From Turnera subulata (taxonomy: Eukaryota; Streptophyta; Magnoliopsida; Malpighiales; Passifloraceae): a DNA stretch of 64,000 bases. The translations under genes and the position numbers were made by a program. Below are positions 32,766 to 42,320 of the stretch, in pieces (the first letter of the stretch is position 1; the number at the start of each line of letters is the position of its first letter). The notes beneath the pieces are model-generated. The model saw only the letters and a list, made by a program, of their open reading frames with translations. It was not told the origin of the DNA and ran no database searches. The stretch spans positions 197,614 to 261,613 of the forward strand of contig JAKUCV010006784.1 in the NCBI GenBank assembly GCA_028386065.3. The letters run 5' to 3'.

Positions 32766-35700
32766 ATGGCCGAGGTTTTGGTAGCAGGAGCTGCTCTGTC
32801 TGCTTTCTTTAATGTCCTATTTGAGAAGATGGCTTCTCCGGAGGTTGTGAACTTTTTCAAGCAGCGAAAGCTCGACGATAAGCTGCTGAAGAAGTTGAGA
32901 ATAAGAATGAAAACTTTCGATGCGCTGCTTTCAGATGCCGAGGAGAAGCAGATTACTTCACCGGCCGTGAAGAGCTGGTTGGACAACCTCAAAGACATTG
33001 CTTATGAAACTGATGACTTCCTGGACGAGATTGCCTACAGAGCTCATGAACAACTAATAGAAGTGGAAGCAAGAAGTCCAAAGACTTGCTCAGATCAGGT
33101 GAGAGACTTCCTCTCTTCTCTTAATCCATGTAAGAAGGGGATGGGAGAGATGCAACCAAGATTGGAAGAGATCTTTGATAGAGTAGAAGGCTTGTTGCAG
33201 GAAGCGAGTGCACTTGGTTTAGTGGCACAAGTTGGGAAAAAACCTGATCATGCCTCATCATTTTCTCAGCACAGAACAACCACTTCTCTATTGGTTGATC
33301 CAGTTGTTTATGGCAGGGACAAAGAAAAAGAAGCTATAATACGGTTGTTGTTGTCCGATGATGCAAAAGGCAAACACCCGGATGTGATTCCCATAGTCGG
33401 AATGGGCGGGGTAGGTAAAACCACACTTGCGCGACTTGTTTACAACGATAATCAAGTGAAGCAACGGTTTGATTATGAACATAGGGCATGGGTCTGTGTC
33501 TCCCAAGAGCGTGATATTTCCAAGGTGACCAAAGTTATTCTCAAAGAATTCTGTGTACCGGATTGTGATTCGTTAACTGCCCATCAGCTGCAAATTATGC
33601 TAATGGAGAAAGTAAGTGGGCAGAGGATTTTGCTAGTGTTGGATGACATTTGGGATGAAAGTGCTGATTGGAGACAGTTGCTGGAACCACTCTCATCTAC
33701 GGCCCGAGGAAGCAAGGTCCTCATTACTACACGAAGTGAACGAGTGGCTTTAGCCATGTCTTCAGTTCAGAGTCACTGGTTAGAAGTGTTAGATGAAGAT
33801 GATTGCTGGAAGTTGTTTGCAGGACATGCCTTTGATGGTGGCGTTGCGGTTGCGTATGGAGAATTGGAAGAAATTGGGAAGAAAATTGCAAGAAAGTGCA
33901 AAGGCCTGCCTTGGGCTGCAACATCCCTTGGAAGTTTACTCCATGGTAAGACAAATGTTGAAGAGTGGGAATCCATATTAAAGAGCAATATGTGGGAAAT
34001 GAGCAACGACAGAATTTTTTTCGCTCTGAGATTGAGCTATCAATGTCTTCCCTCCCATCTCAAGCAATGTTTTGCTTATTGTGCTGTCTTTCCAAAGGAC
34101 TTCAAATTCAAGAAGGATGAATTGGTGCTCTTATGGATGGCAGAGGGATTAGTCCAACCCGATGATAACTGGAGAGATATGGAAGAGATTGGCAGTGAGT
34201 ATTTTGAAGAACTTGTATGCAGGTCACTCTTTATTTCCCAAAAATCTGTGCATGGTGAGTGGTTCTATGTTATGCATGATCTGATCAATGACTTGGCAAA
34301 ATCTATAGCGGGAGAATTTTTCTACAACATTGAAGATGTTAATAAGCGAGAAGCCGGTGGAAGGACTCGTCATTTGTTTTATATACAAGATGGATCTAAT
34401 CCACCGGAGCAATTGAAGAACCTTAGCGAAGCAAATGTCTTGCGTACTTTGATATATTCCGTGCGTGGCCAACCTGGCGAATCTCTTAATTTTTTGTCAA
34501 GACTGGGGCGCTTGCGAGTGCTGGATTTTTCCTTTGGGGAGGAAGAGGATAATGATGCAAGAAATAAATTTTCAGCACTGGTTGGAACTATGAAACACTT
34601 ACGGTTTCTACGAGTGAGTGGGTCATCAATGCAAAGTTTGCCAGAAGAAGTGACAAGTTTGTGTTACTTGCAAACACTGATCCTGAAAGATTGCAATAAA
34701 CTGATTGTGTTGCCTGATTCAATAGGCAATTTGAAGGAGTTGAGGCATTTTAGCCTAAAATATACAGGCATAGATGTGTTGCCTGATTCAATAGGCATGT
34801 TGAAGCAGTTGAGGCATCTGGAGCTTGAGGGAATACCAATCCAACATCTTCCCGAATCTATATGTGGTTTGTACAAATTGCAGACTTTAAAATTGCATCA
34901 GTGTAGGGAACTGGTTGAGCTTCCAAACAAGATGGCTGATCTAGTCAACCTAAGTTATCTTGATATCATGGTGACTGGTTTGAAATATATGCCAGTACAG
35001 ATTGGCAAACTAGTAAAGCTCCAAACTTTAACAGAATTCATCGTGGGTAAGCAACAGCGAGGTTCTGGGCTTGGAGAGTTGGGGGAGCTTCGATATTTAT
35101 ATGGAAGATTATGGCTTCGAAATCTAGAGCACCTTGTGGATGAGCAAGAAGCCCTGAGGGCCAATTTGAGAGAGAAGAAGGGACTACGGGAATTGTCTTA
35201 CGAGTGGCGGAATAGGAATGAAGTTGACTCAGATGGTTCACTCGAGGAAAGCCTACTACAGCATCTGCAGCCTCACGTAAATGTGGAGAGGATTAGGATT
35301 GAAGGATTTAGGGGTACAAGCTTTCCACATTGGGTGGGGAACGGCTCCTATTCTAAGCTTGTGAGTTTGGTTCTTGAAGGATGCAAATACTGCACTTACT
35401 TGCCACCGGTTGGACAGCTGCCGTTGTTAGAAACACTGGAGATAGCTAACTTCGATTCTGTAGTGTCAGTGGGGGCTGAGTTCTATAGGAGTAGCAGCAA
35501 GTCAATCCCACCATTTCAATCCCTCAAATGTCTGGTGATTGCAGGCATGCTACGGTGGACGGAATGGATATCCGATGGTGATTCAAGTCAAGGCAGCAGG
35601 AGGGCATTCCCTGTCCTGGAGCATCTAAAACTTCAGGCATGTTGGGAATTGAGCAGGGTCAACCACCTTTCCCTCCCATCCCTTGTTGATTTGGAGCTAG

Positions 35701-36212
35701 AAGAATGTCCCAAGCTGACCTTTCCCAACCCCCTTACTCTCCCGTCCCTTGTCGATCTGACTCTAACTAGTTGTCATCAAGTACAACTATTAGAACAACT
35801 TGGGGCTTCTTCTGCAATTCAAAAGCTTCATGTTGAGAATTGCAGCAGTGGCATCTGCTGGGGTTTGGATAAGCTCCCTTGTCTTTCATCAATCGAGTTA
35901 ATCGGTATCCAAGATGTGGAATCCTTCCCCGGCAGGATATCTTTGCCTCCTAGTCTTACAGACATTACCATCTCAAATCTTCAAAACCTGAAATATCTGG
36001 ATTACAATGTGCTTCAAGATCTCACCTCTCTCAAACATTTGTCTATAAGGGAATGCCCGGAGCTCCAATGCCTCCCAGAACAGGGGTTGCCCTCATCCTT
36101 TTCCTTTTTAGAAATCCAAGGATGTCCATTGCTGGAAGATTTGCCCAAGATTTCTCGCATCCCTGAAATACATATTCCTCACCCAGACAACGAGGTACGT
36201 ACACACACGTGA
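32766..36212 (+). CDS. CNL1: coiled-coil NB-ARC LRR disease-resistance-type protein (R13L1/RGA-like)
   Basis: 1148 residues from the ATG at 32766, chosen because MAEVLVAGAALSAFF is the normal start of this Rx-N family; the in-frame ATG at 32667 only adds a hydrophobic, lysine-rich leader translation. Domains: Rx-N coiled coil 1-170 (TDDFLDE as EDVID-like motif), NB-ARC with P-loop GMGGVGKTT at 212-220, kinase-2 LLVLDDIWDE (Asp-Asp 293-294), RNBS-B SKVLITTRSERVA, GLPW at 380-383 where GLPL is usual, RNBS-D CFAYCAVFPKDF and MHDL at 503; then LRRs to the end, including the paired LPDSIG repeats. Such proteins are intracellular sensors of pathogen effectors. GAG|GTACGT at 36192-36200 in phase 0 is a probable splice donor, so the last six codons and stop may be intronic. 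It heads a tandem pair with CNL2. Confidence 0.93.
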   Translation: MAEVLVAGAALSAFFNVLFEKMASPEVVNFFKQRKLDDKLLKKLRIRMKTFDALLSDAEEKQITSPAVKSWLDNLKDIAYETDDFLDEIAYRAHEQLIEVEARSPKTCSDQVRDFLSSLNPCKKGMGEMQPRLEEIFDRVEGLLQEASALGLVAQVGKKPDHASSFSQHRTTTSLLVDPVVYGRDKEKEAIIRLLLSDDAKGKHPDVIPIVGMGGVGKTTLARLVYNDNQVKQRFDYEHRAWVCVSQERDISKVTKVILKEFCVPDCDSLTAHQLQIMLMEKVSGQRILLVLDDIWDESADWRQLLEPLSSTARGSKVLITTRSERVALAMSSVQSHWLEVLDEDDCWKLFAGHAFDGGVAVAYGELEEIGKKIARKCKGLPWAATSLGSLLHGKTNVEEWESILKSNMWEMSNDRIFFALRLSYQCLPSHLKQCFAYCAVFPKDFKFKKDELVLLWMAEGLVQPDDNWRDMEEIGSEYFEELVCRSLFISQKSVHGEWFYVMHDLINDLAKSIAGEFFYNIEDVNKREAGGRTRHLFYIQDGSNPPEQLKNLSEANVLRTLIYSVRGQPGESLNFLSRLGRLRVLDFSFGEEEDNDARNKFSALVGTMKHLRFLRVSGSSMQSLPEEVTSLCYLQTLILKDCNKLIVLPDSIGNLKELRHFSLKYTGIDVLPDSIGMLKQLRHLELEGIPIQHLPESICGLYKLQTLKLHQCRELVELPNKMADLVNLSYLDIMVTGLKYMPVQIGKLVKLQTLTEFIVGKQQRGSGLGELGELRYLYGRLWLRNLEHLVDEQEALRANLREKKGLRELSYEWRNRNEVDSDGSLEESLLQHLQPHVNVERIRIEGFRGTSFPHWVGNGSYSKLVSLVLEGCKYCTYLPPVGQLPLLETLEIANFDSVVSVGAEFYRSSSKSIPPFQSLKCLVIAGMLRWTEWISDGDSSQGSRRAFPVLEHLKLQACWELSRVNHLSLPSLVDLELEECPKLTFPNPLTLPSLVDLTLTSCHQVQLLEQLGASSAIQKLHVENCSSGICWGLDKLPCLSSIELIGIQDVESFPGRISLPPSLTDITISNLQNLKYLDYNVLQDLTSLKHLSIRECPELQCLPEQGLPSSFSFLEIQGCPLLEDLPKISRIPEIHIPHPDNEVRTHT

Positions 36213-36878
36213 ATTCTTGAAAAATCATCTGGGCTGCCTATATTTTAAGTAGTCTGTTTGACTTTGAAGAGAACACAAATTCACACCGTGCCTAATTGAT
36301 ATATATTAGTTAAGCCATTATGTACCTTAAGCAGCTTAATTAAGTAGATCAACTGCAAGGTTGACTTCTAGCATTCGTAAAATAGCGTCATCACATCTAC
36401 TTTGAAGGAAGTTCTTGGCCAGACATGACTGAGTTTGATATCTCTAAATCACTATATTATATGTGGGTGCATGCAGATTCACATCTACTTTGTTTTCCCT
36501 CTAAAATTAATTGACGAGTTTTGAATGCTGATGTGAATTTAGGGGCATTATCTGTTGGTTTTAAGGAACTTGTCTTTTAATTATCTGGATTTGTGAGATA
36601 TGCAGGTTTGCAAGTAAATCCGGTTTAATATATATGCGATGGTAATGAAGTTGTTCTTACCAATGGGCTTGTAGCTCATTGGCATTCTTGTGTCAAACCC
36701 ACAAGAGGAGTGAGGTCTTGGATTCGAGTATCACCTTCCTCGACTAGTATCAAAATAAAATAAAGTTGGTCTACTGTAGGAAGAATTTTCAATTGCGCGC
36801 TGCACTTCTAATAGAAATGTTAATTTTCCCGCTCTTCTCTCATTTCCATTCATTACGATTTATTGTTTTCAACTTTGA
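36213..36878. other. Spacer between the CNL genes
   Basis: AT-rich, no ORF. I looked for a 3' exon of CNL1 similar to 40390-40650 and found none. Confidence 0.5.
36655..36790 (+). mobile_element. tRNA-derived SINE-like fragment
   Basis: TAGCTCATTGG at 36672 fits the polymerase III A box and GGATTCGAGTATC at 36719 fits the B box, about 48 bp apart as in a tRNA. The surrounding text (CCAATGGGCTTGTAGCTCATTGG, GAGGTCTTGG) has the form of plant SINE heads. The tail is unclear and no target duplication was found. Confidence 0.5.
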
Positions 36879-39800
36879 GTGGTGTGGTACCTGACTAAGC
36901 TTTTCTGCTATAACTTTCTCAAGCCGCAAATGCTTGATGCTGCGGAGACAAAGATTACTGCGCCGGCCGTGAAGAACTGGTTGGAGCTCAAAGACAGTGC
37001 CTATGAAACTGATGACTTCTTTCACAAGTCTGAAGCAAAAAGTCGAAAAACCTGCTCGCATCAGGTGAGAAAATTTCTCTCTTCTCTTAATCCATGTAAG
37101 AAGGGAATGGGAGAGATACAACCAAGATTGGAAGACATATTTGATAGAGTAGAACAGTTACAGCAGCAAAGGAATGCAGTTAGTTTAGTGGCACAAGGTG
37201 GGGAAACATCTGATCATGCATCGTCATCATCTCAGTACAGAACAACCACTCCTCTGTTGTTTAGTCCTGTTGTGTATGGCAGGGATAATGACAAAGAAGC
37301 TATAATACAATTGTTGTTGTCCGATGACGCAAAAGGCAAACACCCGGAAGTGATTCCCATAGTCGGAATGGGCGGGATAGGAAAAACCACACTTGCAAAA
37401 CTAGTTTACAATGATAGTCGAGTGGAGCAACGGTTTGGTGATAGATTATGGGTCTGTGTCTCCGAAGAGTCTGATATTGTCAAGGTGACCAAGTATATTC
37501 TCCAAGGAATTAGTACATCTGATTTTCATTCAGCAACACCCAGTCAGCTGCAAATGGTGCTAGAAGAGAGAGTAAGAGGGGAAAGGATTTTGCTTGTTTT
37601 GGATGACATTTGGGATGAACATGCTGATTGGAGACATTTGCTGGCACCACTGTCATCTACGGCCCAAGGAAGCAAAGTCCTCATTACTACACGAAGTGAA
37701 CGAGTGGCATTAGCTATGTCATCTGTTCAGAGCCACCAATTGGAAGTATTAAATGAAGATGACTGCTGGAAGTTGTTTGCTGAACATGCCTTTGATGGTG
37801 GCATTGCCGTTGGGTATGGAGGATGGGAAAAAATTGGGAGGGAAACTGCAAGAAAGTGCAAAGGCCTGCCATTGGCTGCAATAACCCTTGGAAATTTACT
37901 CTCTCAAAAGAAAAATACTGAAGACTGGGATGCAATATTAAAGAACAAAATGTGGGATATGTACATTGGCAACATTATTCCAACTCTCAGATTGAGCTAT
38001 GATTATCTTCCCTACCATCTCAAGCAATGTTTTGCTTATTGTGCTGTCTTTCCAAAGGACTTCAAATTCAAGAAGGAAGAATTGGTGCTCTTATGGATGG
38101 CAGAGGGACTGTTAGTCCAACCCGACAACAGGGGAGATATGGAAGATATTGGCAGTGAGTATTTTGAAGAACTTGCATGCAGGTCACTATTTATTTCCCA
38201 AAAATCTGTGCATGGTGAGTGGTTCTATGTTATGCATGATCTGGTCAATGACTTGGCAAAATCTGTAGCGGGGGAATCTTTCTACAACGTGGAAGATGTT
38301 GGCAAGAGAGAAGTCAATGAAAGGACTCGTCATTTGTTTTATATGAAAGATGGATTTAATCCACTGGAGCAATTGAAGAGTCTCGGCGAAGCAATGTTCT
38401 TGCGTACTTTGATATATTCGGTGCGTGGTCAGCCTGGTCAATCTCTCAAGTTTTTGGAAGGACTGGGACGCTTGCGAGTGCTGGATCTTTCCTTTGTGGA
38501 GGAGGAGGATAATGACGCAGGAAGCATTTTGTCAAAAAAATTGGTTGGAACTTTGAGAAACTTACGGTTTATGCGATTGAGTGGATCATCAATGGAAAGT
38601 TTGCCAGAAGATGTGACCAGTTTGTGTGACTTGCAAACACTGATCCTGAAAGATTGCAACAAACTGACTGTGTTACCTGATTCAATATACAAGTTGAAGA
38701 GCTTACGACATTTCAGCCTAGAAAATACGAGCATAAAAGTGCTACCTGATTCAATGGGCAAACTGATGGAGTTGAGGCATCTAGAGCTTTCTGACACACC
38801 AATTCAGCAGCTTCCCGAAACTATATGTGATCTGGACAACCTATGTCATCTTCATATCCGGGGGACTCGCTTGAAATATATGCCAGTAGAGATGGGCAAA
38901 CTGGTCAAGCTCCGGACTTTAACAGAATTCATTGTGGGTAATCAACAGCCAGGGTCTGGGCTTGGAGGGTTTGGGAAGCTCCGAAATTTACAAGGAAGAT
39001 TATGGCTTCGAAATCTTGAGAACGTTGTGGATGAGAAAGCTGCCTTGGGGGCCAATTTAAGAGCCAAGAAGGGATTACGGGAATTGACTTATTATTGGCG
39101 GGATTATAGTGATGTTTACTCTGGTGGTTCACTTGACGAAAGCCTACTCTATAACCTGCAGCCTCACGTGAAAGTGGAGAGGATTAAGATTGAAGGATTT
39201 AGGGGTACAAGTTTTCCGTATTGGGTGGGGGACGAGTCCTACTCCAAGCTTGTGAGTTTGGTTCTTGAAGGATGCAAATACTGCACTTACTTGCCACCGG
39301 TTGGGGAGCTGCCATTCTTAGAAAAACTAGAGATAACTGACTTCGATTTAATAGTGTCAGTGGGGGCTGAGTTCTACGGCAGTTGCAAGTCACCATTCCG
39401 ATCCCTGAAATATCTTGACATTGCAGGCATGCCACGGTGGGAGGAATGGATATCTGATGGTGATCCAAGTCATGATGAGAGACAAGGCAGGAGGAGGGCA
39501 TTCCCTGTTCTGGAGCATCTAAAGCTTAAGGCATGTTGGGAATTGAGCAGGGTGAATCACCTTTTCCTCCCATCCCTTGTTGATTTGACACTGGATGGAT
39601 GTCCCAAGGTGAACTTTCCCAGCAACCTTTCTCTCCCGTCCCTTGTCGATCTGACTCTAAATGGTTGTCGTCAAGGACAAGAACTATTAGAACAACTTGT
39701 AGAAGGGCCTTCTTCTACAATTCAAAAGCTTTATGTTCGGAATTGCAGCAGTCGCATGGGTTGGGTTTTGGATAAGCTCCCTTCTCTTTCATCATTCGAG

Positions 39801-40650
39801 TTAGTTGGTGTCCAAGATATGGAATCCTTCCCCGGGGGGATATCTTTGCCTTCTAGTCTTGCCCACATTTCCATCGTGTATCTTCAAAACCTTAAATCTC
39901 TTGACTACAATGGGCTTCAACATCTCACCTCTCTCAAACATTTGTCAATTTTGAACTGCCCGGAGCTCCAATGCATCCCAGAAGAAGGGTTACCCTCCTC
40001 CCTTTCCTATTTAGGAATCGAAGGATGTCCAATGCTGCAAAGAAGGTGCCAAGGAGGGGAAGGGGAAGATTGGCCCAAGATTTCTCGCATCCCCCAAAGA
40101 AATATTTCTCCCCCAGACAGCGACAAGGTACGTACAGTCGCTAGAAAAAATTTTAATTTTTCTTTAAAATAGTCTGTGTTTGATGATGAGAACATCAAAC
40201 TTTTAATTTCATTAATCTATTTGATGATGAGAACATCATACTTTTAGTTTCATCGATTCATTGGGGAGTGGTTAAAATATGTTTTATATCCTTAACTTTA
40301 TTAATTTTATTACTGTGGTCCTGATACTTTTAATTTCATTAATTTTGTCCTTAAACTCAATATTATCATGTTATATCTTTTTTCCTTAGATTTCCCGGTC
40401 ACTTGCTCCCCGATTGCAACCGCTTCCCAGATCCCATGGCCCAACTCCTTCCCCCGTGCCTGCACAAGGACCTCAACAGGGTGACATGGTTGGATTACTG
40501 GCCCTTATGGAGAAGCAGCACAGAGAGGCTATGGAGAGGATGGCTCGCCTCCAAGGTGCTTTGGAAACATTTTCACAGAATTCCCTGGCGGTGATTGACA
40601 CTATTCAGGACAACATGACGAACATTTTGCCACCTCAACCACCCAACTAG
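36879..40650 (+). CDS. CNL2: N-terminally shortened CC-NB-ARC-LRR protein with a spliced C-terminal exon
   Basis: Exon 1 (36879-40127) is 1083 codons; a phase-0 intron 40128-40389 starts AAG|GTACGT and ends TTTTTTCCTTAG; exon 2 (40390-40650) adds 86 residues, proline-rich then helical (LLALMEKQHREAMERM). Homology to CNL1 starts only at about 36928, so roughly the first 55 residues of Rx-N are missing, and 13 residues after ETDDFF are also deleted. The rest is intact: P-loop GMGGIGKTT at 163-171, LLVLDDIWDE, normal GLPL, CFAYCAVFPKDF, MHDL at 452, LRRs. The start is uncertain: ATG 36879 gives 17 unrelated residues; ATG 36930 is the alternative; an unseen upstream exon is possible. It may be a functional variant, a decoy-like truncated NLR or a young pseudogene. 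Without splicing the protein would end at 40172. Confidence 0.8.
40128..40389 (+). other. Predicted intron of CNL2
   Basis: GTACGT donor, 262 bp, AT-rich, polypyrimidine run and CCTTAG acceptor. Both flanking exons are in phase 0 and the downstream frame is open from the acceptor. The donor is conserved at the same position in CNL1 (36195). Confidence 0.65.
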
Positions 40651-41458
40651 CCTTAGCTAGCCTATAGAGGGGGAAGTTTCTTTTGTTGTCATGCTTGTTC
40701 TCTTCCTTTATCTTTGGTTATTGTATTTCTTTAGGAATTTTGTTGCTATGTGATGTAACCTAAATTTGCACATTTATTTCAAGAGGAATGAATCTATCAA
40801 TTTTTATTACAATCTTTATATAAAATTGCAGAGGTATTACAATTAATTTTTATAACCTTTTTTTATCCTAGAATAGTATCCCAGTCGATTACCGGAATAA
40901 TCTCTCCCCGTGACTCGATGCGTCACCCTTGTGAGGTGGGACCACTACCAATTGCACAATTTTCATACACCCGCTTCAACCGAGACTCGAAACCTGTACC
41001 TTGGGGTTTAATTTTTATAACCTTGTTTTTCTTACCTAAATTAACATTTTCAGTTTGTAACTTTCACTGTTCTCTCAAATCCAATATTGCTAATTTTTAC
41101 TATTTTGATATAATATGATATTTTTTTAAAACTTTATATTAATTCTCTATTTCATACATTTCTTTCTTTCTTCTAATTGATTGCTCTTGTTTATTCTAAT
41201 TCTTGAGATACTGGACGAATTGATTTTTTCAAATATCATATTTTGAGAATAATTTTTCTACCAAATGTCTTTGGATACCTTCATGTTTACAAATGTTTAT
41301 ATTTACATATATAAAAAAACATATTTACATAGAACTAATATTTTAGATATATATTTTAATATTCTATTAACATTATGTTTGATATCAATTGCTGCTATAA
41401 AATTTTTTTTACTCATCTACACGAAAAATCTTAATTTTGTAACCTTAATATGGCTTTA
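40651..41458. other. Intergenic sequence 3' of CNL2
   Basis: No gene. 40865-41010 has a repeat-like phrase (CCCCGTGACTCGATGCGTCACCC... GAGACTCGAAACC) that I could not place in a family. The remainder is AT-rich. Confidence 0.5.
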
Positions 41459-41728
41459 TGTAACAGCCCGGGTAAAAATTTGAAATTTTACCGGGACTGT
41501 AAAAGTCTTTTACAGTGATTTACCGTTGAATTAATCTTGGGTAATTAATTCAAGGTAAATCGAGCGTTGTTTTTCGTAACCGAGAGTTTTCCCGCGCTCG
41601 TAATTTTTTCGTGGATTTTTTGGGCCTAAGTTGGTATTTTCTCGGGTCTCGGAATCCTCAGAAAAATCATACCGGAAAATAACTAAAGGGGTATCAGTTA
41701 TTTTCTGGTCCGGACCGGACTCGCTCCA

Positions 41729-41790
41729 TAATGCAGACAGGCTGCATTATTGAGGAATCACATGTGTACAGTGTTTCATCGTTTATAAAA
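41729..41790 (+). promoter_or_regulatory. LTR A promoter: hairpin and TATA box
   Basis: ATAATGCAG and CTGCATTAT (9-bp arms, loop ACAGG) lie about 35 bp before GTTTATAAAAAG (41781-41792). The same pair is present in LTRs B, C, D and E (TATA at 49003, 54270, 56824 and 61990). Confidence 0.7.
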
Positions 41791-42320
41791 AGAAAGCAGA
41801 GGAGAAGGAGAGGAAGAAAAGGAAAGAAAAAAAAGAAAAAAAGAAAAAAAAAGAAAGAAGAAAAGAAAAGAAAAGGAAAATAAAAAAAACAGAAAAACAG
41901 AAAAAAAAAATACAGAGGGAAAAAAAAAGAAGAAAACGAGAGAAGGAAAAAAAAAGAGAAAAGAAAAAAAGAAGCAAAAATCAGAAAAATAGGAAGAAAA
42001 GAAGAAAAAGAAGAAAATAGAAAAAAAAAGAAGAAAAAAAAGGAAGGAACAGTGCCGCCACCCGGAGTTTCCCCTGCCACTGTTCACGCCGAACGCCTCC
42101 GCGCCGCCGTTCACTGCGCCGCCCCCACCAGCACCTTCGCCGAGCCGACGCGACCTCGAAGCCTTCGTCCCCGTCGCCTTCCGCCGCGAGACGCGCAGCC
42201 GGCGAGCGTTGACCCGCGAGCAGACCCGCGGATCCAGCTCCCCGCGCCTCTGCTCAGCCTCCAGCGCCGTCGCCCCCGAGTTTCCACCGCCCATGGAGTC
42301 GCCCTCGTCCGCCGCTGCTG

